From positions 1-34,437 of the forward strand of contig NZ_AJQE01000214.1 of assembly GCF_000261685.1 (NCBI RefSeq): a stretch of DNA of 34,437 nucleotides, written 5' to 3'. The stretch comes from Bradyrhizobium genomosp. I (2014). GTDB taxonomy: Bacteria > Pseudomonadota > Alphaproteobacteria > Rhizobiales > Xanthobacteraceae. Of the stretch, positions 29,201 through 34,437 are shown in pieces. Every line of letters starts with the position of its first letter. Position 1 is the stretch's first letter. The position numbers and the translations under genes are program-made. The notes beneath the pieces are model-generated. The model saw only the letters and a list, made by a program, of their open reading frames with translations, was not told the DNA's origin and did no database searches.

Positions 29201-29332
29201 GACGCCGAGGTCGATGCGACCCTCCCCGTCGTGCAGCACGTGATGCAGGACGCGCCGTTCCCGGCCGTGCTGCTCTCGGTGCCGCTGCATGTCGACGCGC
29301 GCGCGGCCAACAATTGGGACGAGGCGCATTGA
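26243..29332 (+). CDS. polA: DNA polymerase I
   Basis: A 1029-residue repair and Okazaki-fragment polymerase. Residues 1-48 are a Lys/Ala-rich tail absent from E. coli Pol I. The 5' nuclease domain runs from about 50 to 340 (VFLVDGSSYIFRAYHALPPL, GGFEADDLIAT, SSDKDLMQLV, GDSTDNVPGVPGIG). The 3'-5' exonuclease domain (about 415-610) has lost its catalytic residues: the DxE site reads EIK (443-445), the second Asp is Thr522, and the YxxxD site reads LSAEG (594-598). The polymerase domain is intact, with motif A at DYSQIEL (802-808), motif B RRAKAINFGIIYG near 852 and motif C VHDE at 977-980. Proofreading is therefore predicted to be absent. The gene stands alone between two repeats. Confidence 0.96.
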   Translation: MPKTSPKTTAKADTKAAPKAADTKPAAKAAAATAAAKPVATKAAGKGDHVFLVDGSSYIFRAYHALPPLNRKSDGLQVNAVLGFCNMLWKLLRDMPEDNRPTHLAIIFDKSEITFRNRIYPDYKAHRPPAPDDLIPQFALIREAVRAFDLPCLEQGGFEADDLIATYARQASERGATTTIVSSDKDLMQLVNDRIVMYDTMKDRRIGIPEVIEKFGVPPEKVVEVQALAGDSTDNVPGVPGIGIKTAAQLIVEYGDLEQLLFRATEIKQPKRREALIENAEKARISRQLVLLDDKVDLEVPLDDLAVHEPDARKLIAFLKAMEFTTLTRRVAEYSQIDPANVDADPGYAKGASVFSPLPPSDVVPAPGTGTPARTAPGERNKSAGKEDKAASPKGAPISLAAAREEALRKLPVDRSKYQTVKTLKELDAFVARIHDAGHVAIEIKANSIDPMQADLCGIALALAPNEACYVPLAHKQSGGGAGLFDAGLAPDQVKHNEAIEALRPVLESTGILKIGFDVKFTAVMLAQHGITLRNIDDALLISYVLDAGRGSHALESLSERWFGHAMLKESELLGSGKGKITFDQAPIDKAAPLSAEGADIALRVWRVLKPRLVAEHMSAVYETLERPLVAVLARMERRGISIDRQVLSRLSGDFAQTAARVEAEIQQIAGEPVNVGSPKQIGDILFGKMGLSGGTKTKTGAWSTTAQVLDELAEQGHDFPKKILEWRQVSKLKSTYTDALPTYVNPQTHRVHTTYALAATTTGRLSSNEPNLQNIPVRTEDGRKIRRAFIATPGHKLVSADYSQIELRLLAEIADIPVLKQAFRDGLDIHAMTASEMFGVPIKGMPGEIRRRAKAINFGIIYGISAFGLANQLGIAREEASAYIKKYFERFPGIRAYMDETRDFCRSHGYVTTLFGRKCHYPDIKASNASVRAFNERAAINARLQGTAADIIRRAMTRVEDALAARKLSAQMLLQVHDELIFEVPDAEVDATLPVVQHVMQDAPFPAVLLSVPLHVDARAANNWDEAH

Positions 29333-29647
29333 TCTCTCCACCAGCACGGTGTCGTCCCGGCGAACGCCGGACCCATAACCACAGGATCGGGTTTGGCGAC
29401 GATTGCCCATGACGATCTCGCGTCAAACTTCTCCCTGGGGCTATGGGTCGTAAGTTTGGGTGCCTCGCGTATTGTGGGGTCGAGGCGGGCGTTGCGAGAC
29501 TTATGGGAGGTCTTCTCGACCGTCGGGATCTCGCACCCCGCCTCGTTTGATTGATGCGGGGACCTCAATTGTCCTCCGAGCAATTGCGTCATGGCACCAC
29601 CACGCCCCGCATATTAGAACCGTGCCATCTCCCGCACCGGTTCACCC
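29333..29647. other. 315-base gene-free region between polA and the LysE-type gene
   Basis: The first half holds element F. Then GAGGCGGG (29482) and GCGAGA (29494) face TCTCGC (29529) and CCGCCTC (29538), an interrupted inverted repeat spanning 29482-29544 that could fold in RNA. The rest contains no open frame I would support and no recognisable promoter. A short plus-strand frame starting at 29551 overlaps the LysE gene in another frame and is rejected. Confidence 0.5.
29344..29456. repeat. palindromic intergenic element, family F
   Basis: GTGTCGTCCCGGCGAACGCC with GGACCCATA at the left faces CTGGGGCTATGGGTC at the right; ACCCATA/TATGGGT is a 7-bp inverted pair. This GTCCCGG...ACCCAT text resembles element E at 32840-32985. 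It lies directly after polA. Confidence 0.5.
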
Positions 29648-30283
29648 ATGCCCCACACTCCCGCCCTGCTCGGCTTCGCCCTCGTCTGCCTCGGCCTCGT
29701 GCTCACGCCGGGCCCGAACATGATCTACCTGATCTCGCGCTCGATCACGCAAGGGCCGGCGGCGGGCATCGTCTCGCTCGGCGGTGTCGCGCTCGGTTTC
29801 GTGTTCTACATGCTGTGCGCGGCGTTCGGCATCACGGCGCTCCTGCTCGCCATTCCCTTTGCCTATGACGCGCTGCGCTTTGCCGGCGCCGGCTATCTGC
29901 TCTGGCTCGCCTGGCAGGCGGTGAAGCCGGGCGGGCGTTCGCCGTTCCAGGTGAGAAAGCTCGTGATTGACAGCCCGCGCAAATTGTTCGCGATGGGCTT
30001 CGTCACCAACCTGCTCAACCCGAAGATCGCGATGCTTTATCTCGCGCTGCTGCCGCAGTTCATCGATCCCGCCGCCGGCAGCGTGCTGGCGCAGTCGGTG
30101 GTGTTAGGGGCAATCCAGATCGCGATCAGCGTCAGCGTGAATGCGATGATCGCGCTCGCGGCAGGCTCGATCGCGCTGTTCCTGGCGAGCCGGCCGAGCT
30201 GGATGCTGGTGCAGCGCTGGCTGATGGGCACGGTGCTGGCCGGGCTCGCGGTGCGGATGGCGGTGGAAGCGAAGAAGGTGTGA
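29648..30283 (+). CDS. LysE/RhtB family amino-acid exporter
   Basis: 211 residues with six predicted membrane segments. The signature TPGPNMIYLISRSITQGP (about 19-36) is typical of the LysE/RhtB export family, and KLFAMGFVTNLLNPKIAMLY lies near residue 115, where the conserved Asn-Pro is found. Members export amino acids such as lysine, threonine or homoserine lactone out of the cell. The specific substrate is not visible. The ATG at 29648 has CACCGGTTCACCC upstream, without a clear ribosome site. Palindromic element D follows immediately after the stop. Confidence 0.9.
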   Translation: MPHTPALLGFALVCLGLVLTPGPNMIYLISRSITQGPAAGIVSLGGVALGFVFYMLCAAFGITALLLAIPFAYDALRFAGAGYLLWLAWQAVKPGGRSPFQVRKLVIDSPRKLFAMGFVTNLLNPKIAMLYLALLPQFIDPAAGSVLAQSVVLGAIQIAISVSVNAMIALAAGSIALFLASRPSWMLVQRWLMGTVLAGLAVRMAVEAKKV

Positions 30284-30291
30284 GCTTTTTC

Positions 30292-30459
30292 TTCACCCTC
30301 CCCTGAAGGGGGAGCGTCGGCACGCGATCGAGCAAAGCGAGATTGCGTGACGGGGTGGGGTGTAAGGCCCCTCCCCGTCCAACAGTGTCCGAGTGGAGAG
30401 ATCACCCCACCCCGCTCGCGCTACGCGCGATCGACCCTCCCCCTCCAGGGGAGGGTAAG
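30292..30459. repeat. large palindromic intergenic element, family D
   Basis: The outer arms ACCCTCCCCT (30295) and AGGGGAGGGT (30447) pair, and each end has its own hairpin (CTCCCCTgaAGGGGGAG at the left). The inner arms GACGGGGTGGGGTG and CACCCCACCCCG face each other, with GCGATCGA repeated on both sides. It is 168 bases long between convergent LysE and glutathione transferase genes. The layout of outer stem, end hairpins and inner stem resembles families A to C, with different sequence. Confidence 0.72.
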
Positions 30460-30466
30460 AGCGCCA

Positions 30467-31093
30467 TCAATCCAGCTTCGCATCCATGCCGCGCTTCACC
30501 GCCGGGCGGGCCATCAGCGCCTCGTACCAGCGCCTGACGTTGGGGAAGTCGGCCAGATCGACCTTGTGGCGAGGATGGCGCCAGGCCCAGCCCAGGATGG
30601 CAAAATCGGCAATCGAGAGCCCGCCGGCGACGAAGTCGCGCCCCTCGAGCCGCTGGTCCAGCACGCCGTAGAGCCGGCGCGTCTCCGCCATGAAGCGCTT
30701 CAGGCCGTAGGCGCGATCCAGCTCATTCTCCAGCGCGATGAAATGGTGCACCTGGCCCGGCATCGGGCCGAAGCCGCCCATCTGCCACATCAGCCATTCG
30801 TAGACGGGGATCCGCTCGCCAAGCGATTTCGGCAGGAATTTGCCGGTCTTTTCGCCGAGATAAAGCAGGATCGCGCCCGATTCGAAGATGCTGACGGGCT
30901 TGCCGTCCGGCCCCTCGGGATCGACGATCGCCGGGATCTTGTTGTTGGGAGAGAGCTTGAGGAACTCCGGCGCCATCTGCTCGCCCTTGGTGATGTTCAC
31001 CGGGATCACCCTGTAGGGCAGCCCCATCTCCTCCAGCGCGACCGAGATCTTGCGGCCGTTCGGCGTGTTCCAGGTGTAGAGCTCGATGGTCAT
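30467..31093 (-). CDS. glutathione S-transferase family protein (nu-class, YfcG/Ure2-like)
   Basis: A 208-residue cytoplasmic protein. The N-terminal thioredoxin-like domain starts [20 protein letters not shown] and contains [14 protein letters not shown] and [17 protein letters not shown], the segment that binds the glutathione gamma-Glu. The C-terminal helical domain has [11 protein letters not shown]. The TPNGRK element resembles E. coli YfcG, a disulfide-bond oxidoreductase that uses Thr/Asn rather than a catalytic Ser or Cys. The start is ATG 31093, with GGAAGGAAACGGGA upstream; a TTG at 31111 would add six residues. It is divergent from pyrE. Confidence 0.93.
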   Translation of the reverse strand: MTIELYTWNTPNGRKISVALEEMGLPYRVIPVNITKGEQMAPEFLKLSPNNKIPAIVDPEGPDGKPVSIFESGAILLYLGEKTGKFLPKSLGERIPVYEWLMWQMGGFGPMPGQVHHFIALENELDRAYGLKRFMAETRRLYGVLDQRLEGRDFVAGGLSIADFAILGWAWRHPRHKVDLADFPNVRRWYEALMARPAVKRGMDAKLD

Positions 31094-31265
31094 TCCCGTT
31101 TCCTTCCCCAAGAGGCTTGCCCCTCAACTACTCCAGAAGGTTGCGCCCTCACAACCGGCGGTTCGGGATGGCCGATCCCTGTTGACGGGAGACGCCACCT
31201 CTGGAATGTCGCGACTGTGCCGGATAAATTCCGCCTCCACCAAAAACGCTGTTCGAGGGACCGCC

Positions 31266-31829
31266 GTGTCGAAATCAGCCTCCCGCGCCCGCTTGTTCGA
31301 AATCATCCGCCGGCGCTCATTCGGCCGCGGCGAGGTGACACTCGCGTCGGGCCGCAAGAGCGATTTCTACTTCAACCTCAAACCGACCATGCTCGACCCT
31401 GAAGGCGCGACCCTGCTCGCCGAGCTGACCTATGAGGCACTGAAGGACGACCAGCTCGATTTCATCGGCGGACTCGAGATGGGCGCGGTGCCGCTGGCTG
31501 GCGCGCTGGCGCAGATCTCCTGGATCAAGGGCCATCCGATCGCGGCCTTCTTCGTGCGCAAGAAGCCGAAAGAGCATGGCGCCAAGCTCGCGATCGAGGG
31601 CCTGCCCAAGGGCGAGACGCTGGCAGGCAAGCGCGTCGTGATCGTCGAGGACGTCACCACCACAGGCGGTTCGGCGATGAAGGCGGTGGAATCGGTGCGC
31701 GAGACCGGCGCCAATGTGGTGCTGGTGCTGACCATGGTCGACCGCGAGGAGGGCGCCACCGACACGTTCGGTGCGGCCGGCCTGCCGTTCCGCTCGCTGT
31801 ACAAGGCGTCGGAATTCCTGAAGGCGTAA
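31266..31829 (+). CDS. pyrE: orotate phosphoribosyltransferase
   Basis: A 187-residue enzyme that joins orotate to PRPP giving OMP in pyrimidine synthesis. The PRPP motif is [20 protein letters not shown], the mobile catalytic loop is RKKPKEHG, and [13 protein letters not shown] is the family N-terminal segment. The start is GTG 31266, with GAGGGA upstream; 60 more codons are open upstream but unlike the family. The length suits the shorter alphaproteobacterial form (E. coli has 213 residues). pyrF is not adjacent. A 213-base stretch without recognised features separates it from the DUF2865 gene. Confidence 0.95.
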   Translation: MSKSASRARLFEIIRRRSFGRGEVTLASGRKSDFYFNLKPTMLDPEGATLLAELTYEALKDDQLDFIGGLEMGAVPLAGALAQISWIKGHPIAAFFVRKKPKEHGAKLAIEGLPKGETLAGKRVVIVEDVTTTGGSAMKAVESVRETGANVVLVLTMVDREEGATDTFGAAGLPFRSLYKASEFLKA

Positions 31830-32042
31830 GAGAACGAAACGAGACATTCTCGGTCGACATGCCTGAGCGTGCCCCGGAAGCAACGCCGTCCGTGAAAGCT
31901 GCGCCCGGCCTTAAAGAGATCACCGCCTCGTCTTGAAACCGCCTCCACGCAACTGCTCATTTACCATCGCGAACTAAGGTGAATCGTGTGCTGAGACCTC
32001 GAACGGTCCCGGCCGGTTCAGTAGCGTCGGGTGGAGTGAGCC

Positions 32043-32834
32043 TTGCGTACAGAGTTATCCCATACGCGGCGGCTGCGTCGTGCGATGCTCGTAGCTGTCA
32101 TGGTTGCGGTTCCTGTGCTCGCGGCCTCGACCCCGGTTTCGGCCGAGGGCCTGTTCGACTTCCTGTTCGGCGGAATGCAACGGCCACAGCCGGCAACCTC
32201 CTCCGATCCCTTCACGGGCCAGCAGAATCCGGCAAACCCGCAATATGTACCGCCGACACGCTCGGCCGCAGCCGGCTCGGGCCCGGCCTTCTGCGTGCGC
32301 AGCTGCGATGGCAAGTATTTTCCGCTGATGCGAGGCACCGTGTCACCGGCGCAGATGTGTCAGGCGTTCTGTCCCGCCACCGCGACAAAGGTCTATTTCG
32401 GGTCCAGCATCGACGGCGCCTATTCGCAGACCGGCGAGCGCTATGCCGACAGCGAGAACGCGTTCGCCTATCGCAAGGCGCTGCGCGCCGACTGCACCTG
32501 TAACGGCCGCGAGCCGGTCGGCCTCGCCCCGGTCGATCTCGCGCTGGACTCTTCACTGAAGGCCGGCGACGTGATCGCCACCACCGACGGCCTCGTCGCC
32601 TATACCGGTATCCGCGTCGGCAACGACCAGGCCGCGGACTTCACCCCGGTTGCCTCCTATCCCGGTCTTACCGCGCAGGTCCGCGCACGCCTCGGTGAAA
32701 TGAAGGTGGCGCCGGTGCGGGCAGAGACGATGTCGGCAGATGCGCCGGCCGCAGAGATCGTGCGCGAGGCGCTGCCCGATGTGACGGTGCCGAAGACGGC
32801 CGCGAAGCCGGCGAAGCGGGCGGGGCTGGATTGA
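32043..32834 (+). CDS. exported DUF2865 domain protein
   Basis: 263 residues with a signal peptide (hydrophobic AMLVAVMVAVPVLAAS, likely cleavage after VSA near residue 34). The domain begins at FCVRSCDGKYFPL, contains six cysteines (84, 88, 106, 110, 151, 153) and includes CQAFCPATATKVYFGSSIDG and CTCNG. This arrangement matches DUF2865, found in alphaproteobacteria and of unknown function. The C-terminus is a lysine/alanine-rich tail. The start is TTG 32043, preceded by GTGGAGTGAG; ATG 32085 is the alternative and would shorten the signal's basic part. Periplasmic or surface location is inferred. Confidence 0.85.
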   Translation: MRTELSHTRRLRRAMLVAVMVAVPVLAASTPVSAEGLFDFLFGGMQRPQPATSSDPFTGQQNPANPQYVPPTRSAAAGSGPAFCVRSCDGKYFPLMRGTVSPAQMCQAFCPATATKVYFGSSIDGAYSQTGERYADSENAFAYRKALRADCTCNGREPVGLAPVDLALDSSLKAGDVIATTDGLVAYTGIRVGNDQAADFTPVASYPGLTAQVRARLGEMKVAPVRAETMSADAPAAEIVREALPDVTVPKTAAKPAKRAGLD

Positions 32835-32839
32835 TCTCG

Positions 32840-32985
32840 TGTCCCGGACGGCGGCGCAGCGCGAAAGCGATGCGATGCTGAGCCGGGACCCATAGAATGC
32901 CGCGAGATGGGCCCCGGCTCTGCAGCGCATCGCACCGGACGATGCTTCGCATCGCCGGGAGCGCTGCGCTTTGTCCGGGGCACGG
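32840..32985. repeat. palindromic intergenic element, family E
   Basis: GTGTCCCGGAC at the left faces GTCCGGGGCAC at the right, and the inner arms GAGCCGGGACCCAT (about 32880) and ATGGGCCCCGGCTC form a 14-bp pair with one mismatch around 11 bases. Short repeats of GCGATGC/GCATCGC occur in both halves. It lies between the DUF2865 gene and a convergent gene. Confidence 0.68.
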
Positions 32986-32988
32986 CGA

Positions 32989-33420
32989 TCATCTGCCGAT
33001 GATCACCCCGATCACGTTCGGCGCGGCCAGATATTTCTCCTCGATCGCCGCGCGCGCAGCGGCGCGGTTTTCCGGCGTCAAGAGGCCACGCTTCTCGGCC
33101 AAGATCATCCAGCAAAAGCCCCACCAATCGGTCAGCATGCCCGCTTCGTCGACGAGGTCATAACCCTGCTCGGCCGCGAAGATGCGCGCATGCGCCTCGT
33201 CCAGCGTGTCGAGAAACAGATGGTCCTCCGTCGAGAACAGATCGTCGCTGACGTCGTCGATGGTGTAGCCCCAGATCGACTGGCACACCGCGTTGAACTC
33301 GCGATCGAACTGGTCGTCGTCGACGGCATAACGGCGCGCCGCCTGATGCAGCCGCGACAGCGATCGCGCGAAATCGGCGATCCGGGTGAGGGCAAATTGA
33401 TCGAAGGCGATGGTGGACAT
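32989..33420 (-). CDS. acidic protein of unknown function
   Basis: 143 residues, no family recognised. It is strongly acidic (clusters VDDDQFDREF at 33-42, DDVSDD at 55-60), predicted mainly helical, and has aromatic segments SIWGYTIDD and DWWGFCWMI (98-106) in the middle. There is no signal peptide. A GAGGA ribosome site sits six bases before the ATG at 33420, and the upstream region carries a GTTC-N7-GTTC box at 33506-33520, so it may be under LexA control. pdeM, a DNA-damage-associated gene, is the next gene upstream on the same strand. Confidence 0.78.
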   Translation of the reverse strand: MSTIAFDQFALTRIADFARSLSRLHQAARRYAVDDDQFDREFNAVCQSIWGYTIDDVSDDLFSTEDHLFLDTLDEAHARIFAAEQGYDLVDEAGMLTDWWGFCWMILAEKRGLLTPENRAAARAAIEEKYLAAPNVIGVIIGR

Positions 33421-33505
33421 CTAGTCCTCGCAAAGTCTGACAGCCGCTAGATATTGTGTCGGCGATGCGCCGAATCACAATGATATATCAAAGACTTGCT
33501 AAATT

Positions 33506-33520
33506 GTTCTTAATTTGTTC
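33506..33520. promoter_or_regulatory. candidate LexA (SOS) box, GTTC-N7-GTTC
   Basis: GTTC at 33506-33509 and GTTC at 33517-33520 are separated by exactly seven A/T-only bases. The alphaproteobacterial LexA consensus is the direct repeat GTTC-N7-GTTC. The centre lies about 93 bases before the ATG of the acidic protein on the minus strand. Four-plus-four matched bases can arise by chance, so the position in an AT-rich promoter region is what raises confidence. Confidence 0.6.
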
Positions 33521-33575
33521 TGAGGCGATCAAGGATCCCCGTCCGACCAGGGCCCGCTGTGATTGCCGGAATCGA

Positions 33576-33601
33576 AAGGGGCCGCCTCGCAGCGACCCCT
33601 T
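33576..33601. terminator. hairpin, possible terminator of the pdeM transcript
   Basis: AAGGGG at 33576 pairs with CCCCTT ending at 33601, with one mismatch and then CGC/GCG before a six-base loop. On the minus strand it lies about 130 bases after the pdeM stop. It lacks a U tract, so intrinsic termination is doubtful. Confidence 0.35.
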
Positions 33602-33727
33602 GCCGGTTACAATCTTGTTCGGGATGAGAAATCCAGCCCCGGCGAGCGTGAGGTTAGAGCCGGCGACAGGCTTGGGCGATTCCGGAAAACTACTGAATGG
33701 AGTGCTGTCCTAGTTTCGGCCGGCGTC

Positions 33728-34426
33728 TCAATAGCAGCGCGAGGCCGCAATGGCGTGGACGCGGCGGTCACCGAGCAGATGAGCGACGAAGCCGTTCTTC
33801 GGAAAGATCTTGGCGAAGGCAGCATCGCGGATACTGAGGCCGCCGGCATAGGCGCCGAAGGCCGGCATCACCACCCGTGCGCCGTCGGAGGCGAAGCAGC
33901 GGCGCTCCATCGAGCGTCCGCGCGCGGAGACGCGCGCCTTCGGATGCAGATGGCCGGCGATCTCGCCGCTTGCACCGGTCGGCTCGTGACGGAAGGTGAT
34001 CGGGCCGATCATGACTTCGTCCGCGACGGTGCCGCCGAGATCGCGCGGCAGCATGGGATCGTGATTGCCCGAGATCCAGATCCAGTCGCGGCCGCTCTGG
34101 AGCGCGGCGACCGCGTCGCGGTCCTGCGCCGACAGGCGCTCATGCGCGGTGCGATCGTGAAAACTGTCGCCGAGCGCGATGACGATTCGGGGATCATGGC
34201 GGGCGATGACGGCGGCGAGACGGCTCAGCGTGGCCAGCGTGTCGTAAGGCGGCAGCAGCACGCCGCGGGTGGCGAAGCTGGAGCCCTTTTCCAGATGCAG
34301 ATCGGAGACGACGAGCAGGCGCTGCTCTTCCCAGAACAATGCGCCGGAGAGGTCGGCGTGCAGCGCGATGCCTGCGACGTCAACGTGCCGCGTCGAAGTT
34401 ATCGATACCGCCACATTCTCCGTCAT
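33728..34426 (-). CDS. pdeM: ligase-associated DNA damage response endonuclease PdeM
   Basis: A 232-residue calcineurin-like metallophosphoesterase. The metal-binding motifs are in order: VVSDLHLEKG (about 39-48), ALGDSFHDR (about 84-92), ISGNHDP (about 117-123) and GHLHPKARVS (about 158-167). The overall fold order and the start HVDVAGIALHADLSGALFW fit PdeM, which in many bacteria lies beside a ligase and an Lhr-like helicase in a DNA-repair cluster. The start ATG ends at 34426, close to the window edge. The ATGA overlap typical of coupled genes suggests that an upstream gene on this strand ends just there, outside what can be seen. Confidence 0.9.
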   Translation of the reverse strand: MTENVAVSITSTRHVDVAGIALHADLSGALFWEEQRLLVVSDLHLEKGSSFATRGVLLPPYDTLATLSRLAAVIARHDPRIVIALGDSFHDRTAHERLSAQDRDAVAALQSGRDWIWISGNHDPMLPRDLGGTVADEVMIGPITFRHEPTGASGEIAGHLHPKARVSARGRSMERRCFASDGARVVMPAFGAYAGGLSIRDAAFAKIFPKNGFVAHLLGDRRVHAIAASRCY

Positions 34427-34437
34427 GGCCGGGGGGG

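Larger units (their letters stand above)
33421..33727. other. 307-base gene-free region upstream of the acidic protein
   Basis: It has unusually high A+T for this window between about 33470 and 33525. It contains the palindrome TGATATATCA at 33481-33490, the LexA-type direct repeat at 33506-33520 and a GC-rich hairpin at 33576-33601. An 85-codon plus-strand frame covers 33456-33713 but reads through all these sites and has no family features. I see nothing else. Confidence 0.55.

Noticed and set aside
30352..30365. GGGGTGGGG and CCCCACCCC runs as a G-quadruplex
   Set aside because: They are better explained as the inner arms of palindromic element D; the loop lengths between runs are unsuitable for a simple quadruplex.
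33456..33713. 85-codon plus-strand frame near the LexA-type box
   Set aside because: It runs through the regulatory box and a hairpin and shows no recognisable protein features.

Overview
The window looks like core chromosome of a high-GC alphaproteobacterium in the Bradyrhizobium/Rhodopseudomonas group. This rests on the strong third-position G/C bias, the gene content (dapDE, def-fmt-truA, dnaX-ybaB-recR with a small SRP RNA, polA, a ligase-associated pdeM), a candidate LexA site of the alphaproteobacterial type, and many palindromic intergenic repeats of the sort common in that group. The genus is an inference from protein style; there is no rRNA in the window to test it. I see no prophage, transposase, CRISPR array or tRNA.

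Layout. 1-4000: end of dapD and complete dapE (lysine/peptidoglycan synthesis) converge on truA, fmt and def. 4100-7900: rmuC, a solitary GIY-YIG nuclease bracketed by two direct copies of a palindromic repeat, an AmpG-like transporter, and a small exported protein of unknown role. 7900-10900: recR, ybaB, dnaX and the SRP RNA gene, all on the minus strand. 11100-14050: HIT protein, nudC, a PfkB-type sugar kinase and an Lrp/AsnC regulator. 14100-17830: an OmpR-type two-component pair divergent from three genes (two small secreted proteins and a frameshifted sterol desaturase-like enzyme), with a 10-bp-phased direct repeat between them. 17840-20700: phosphomannomutase/phosphoglucomutase, a MntA/HepT-type pair whose HepT half is frameshifted, and a retropepsin-like protease. 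20800-26070: hrpB helicase, UDP-glucose dehydrogenase, and a divergent membrane acyltransferase. 26240-34430: polA, a LysE exporter, a glutathione transferase, pyrE, a DUF2865 protein, an acidic protein with an upstream LexA-type box, and pdeM.

Functional themes are housekeeping metabolism, DNA replication and repair (rmuC, recR, ybaB, dnaX, polA, pdeM), and envelope or polysaccharide supply (dapE, AmpG-like, phosphomannomutase, ugd, acyltransferase). The most unusual layer is non-coding. At least ten intergenic palindromic elements fall into several families, and three of these families (A, B, C) share one architecture: GTCAT/ATGAC ends, a hairpin just inside each end, and an inner ATCC/GGAT stem. 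One GIY-YIG nuclease gene sits exactly between two direct copies, which suggests a nuclease/repeat unit. Other points are the loss of the proofreading catalytic residues in Pol I, a missing cysteine cluster in DnaX, and two genes split by single frameshifts.
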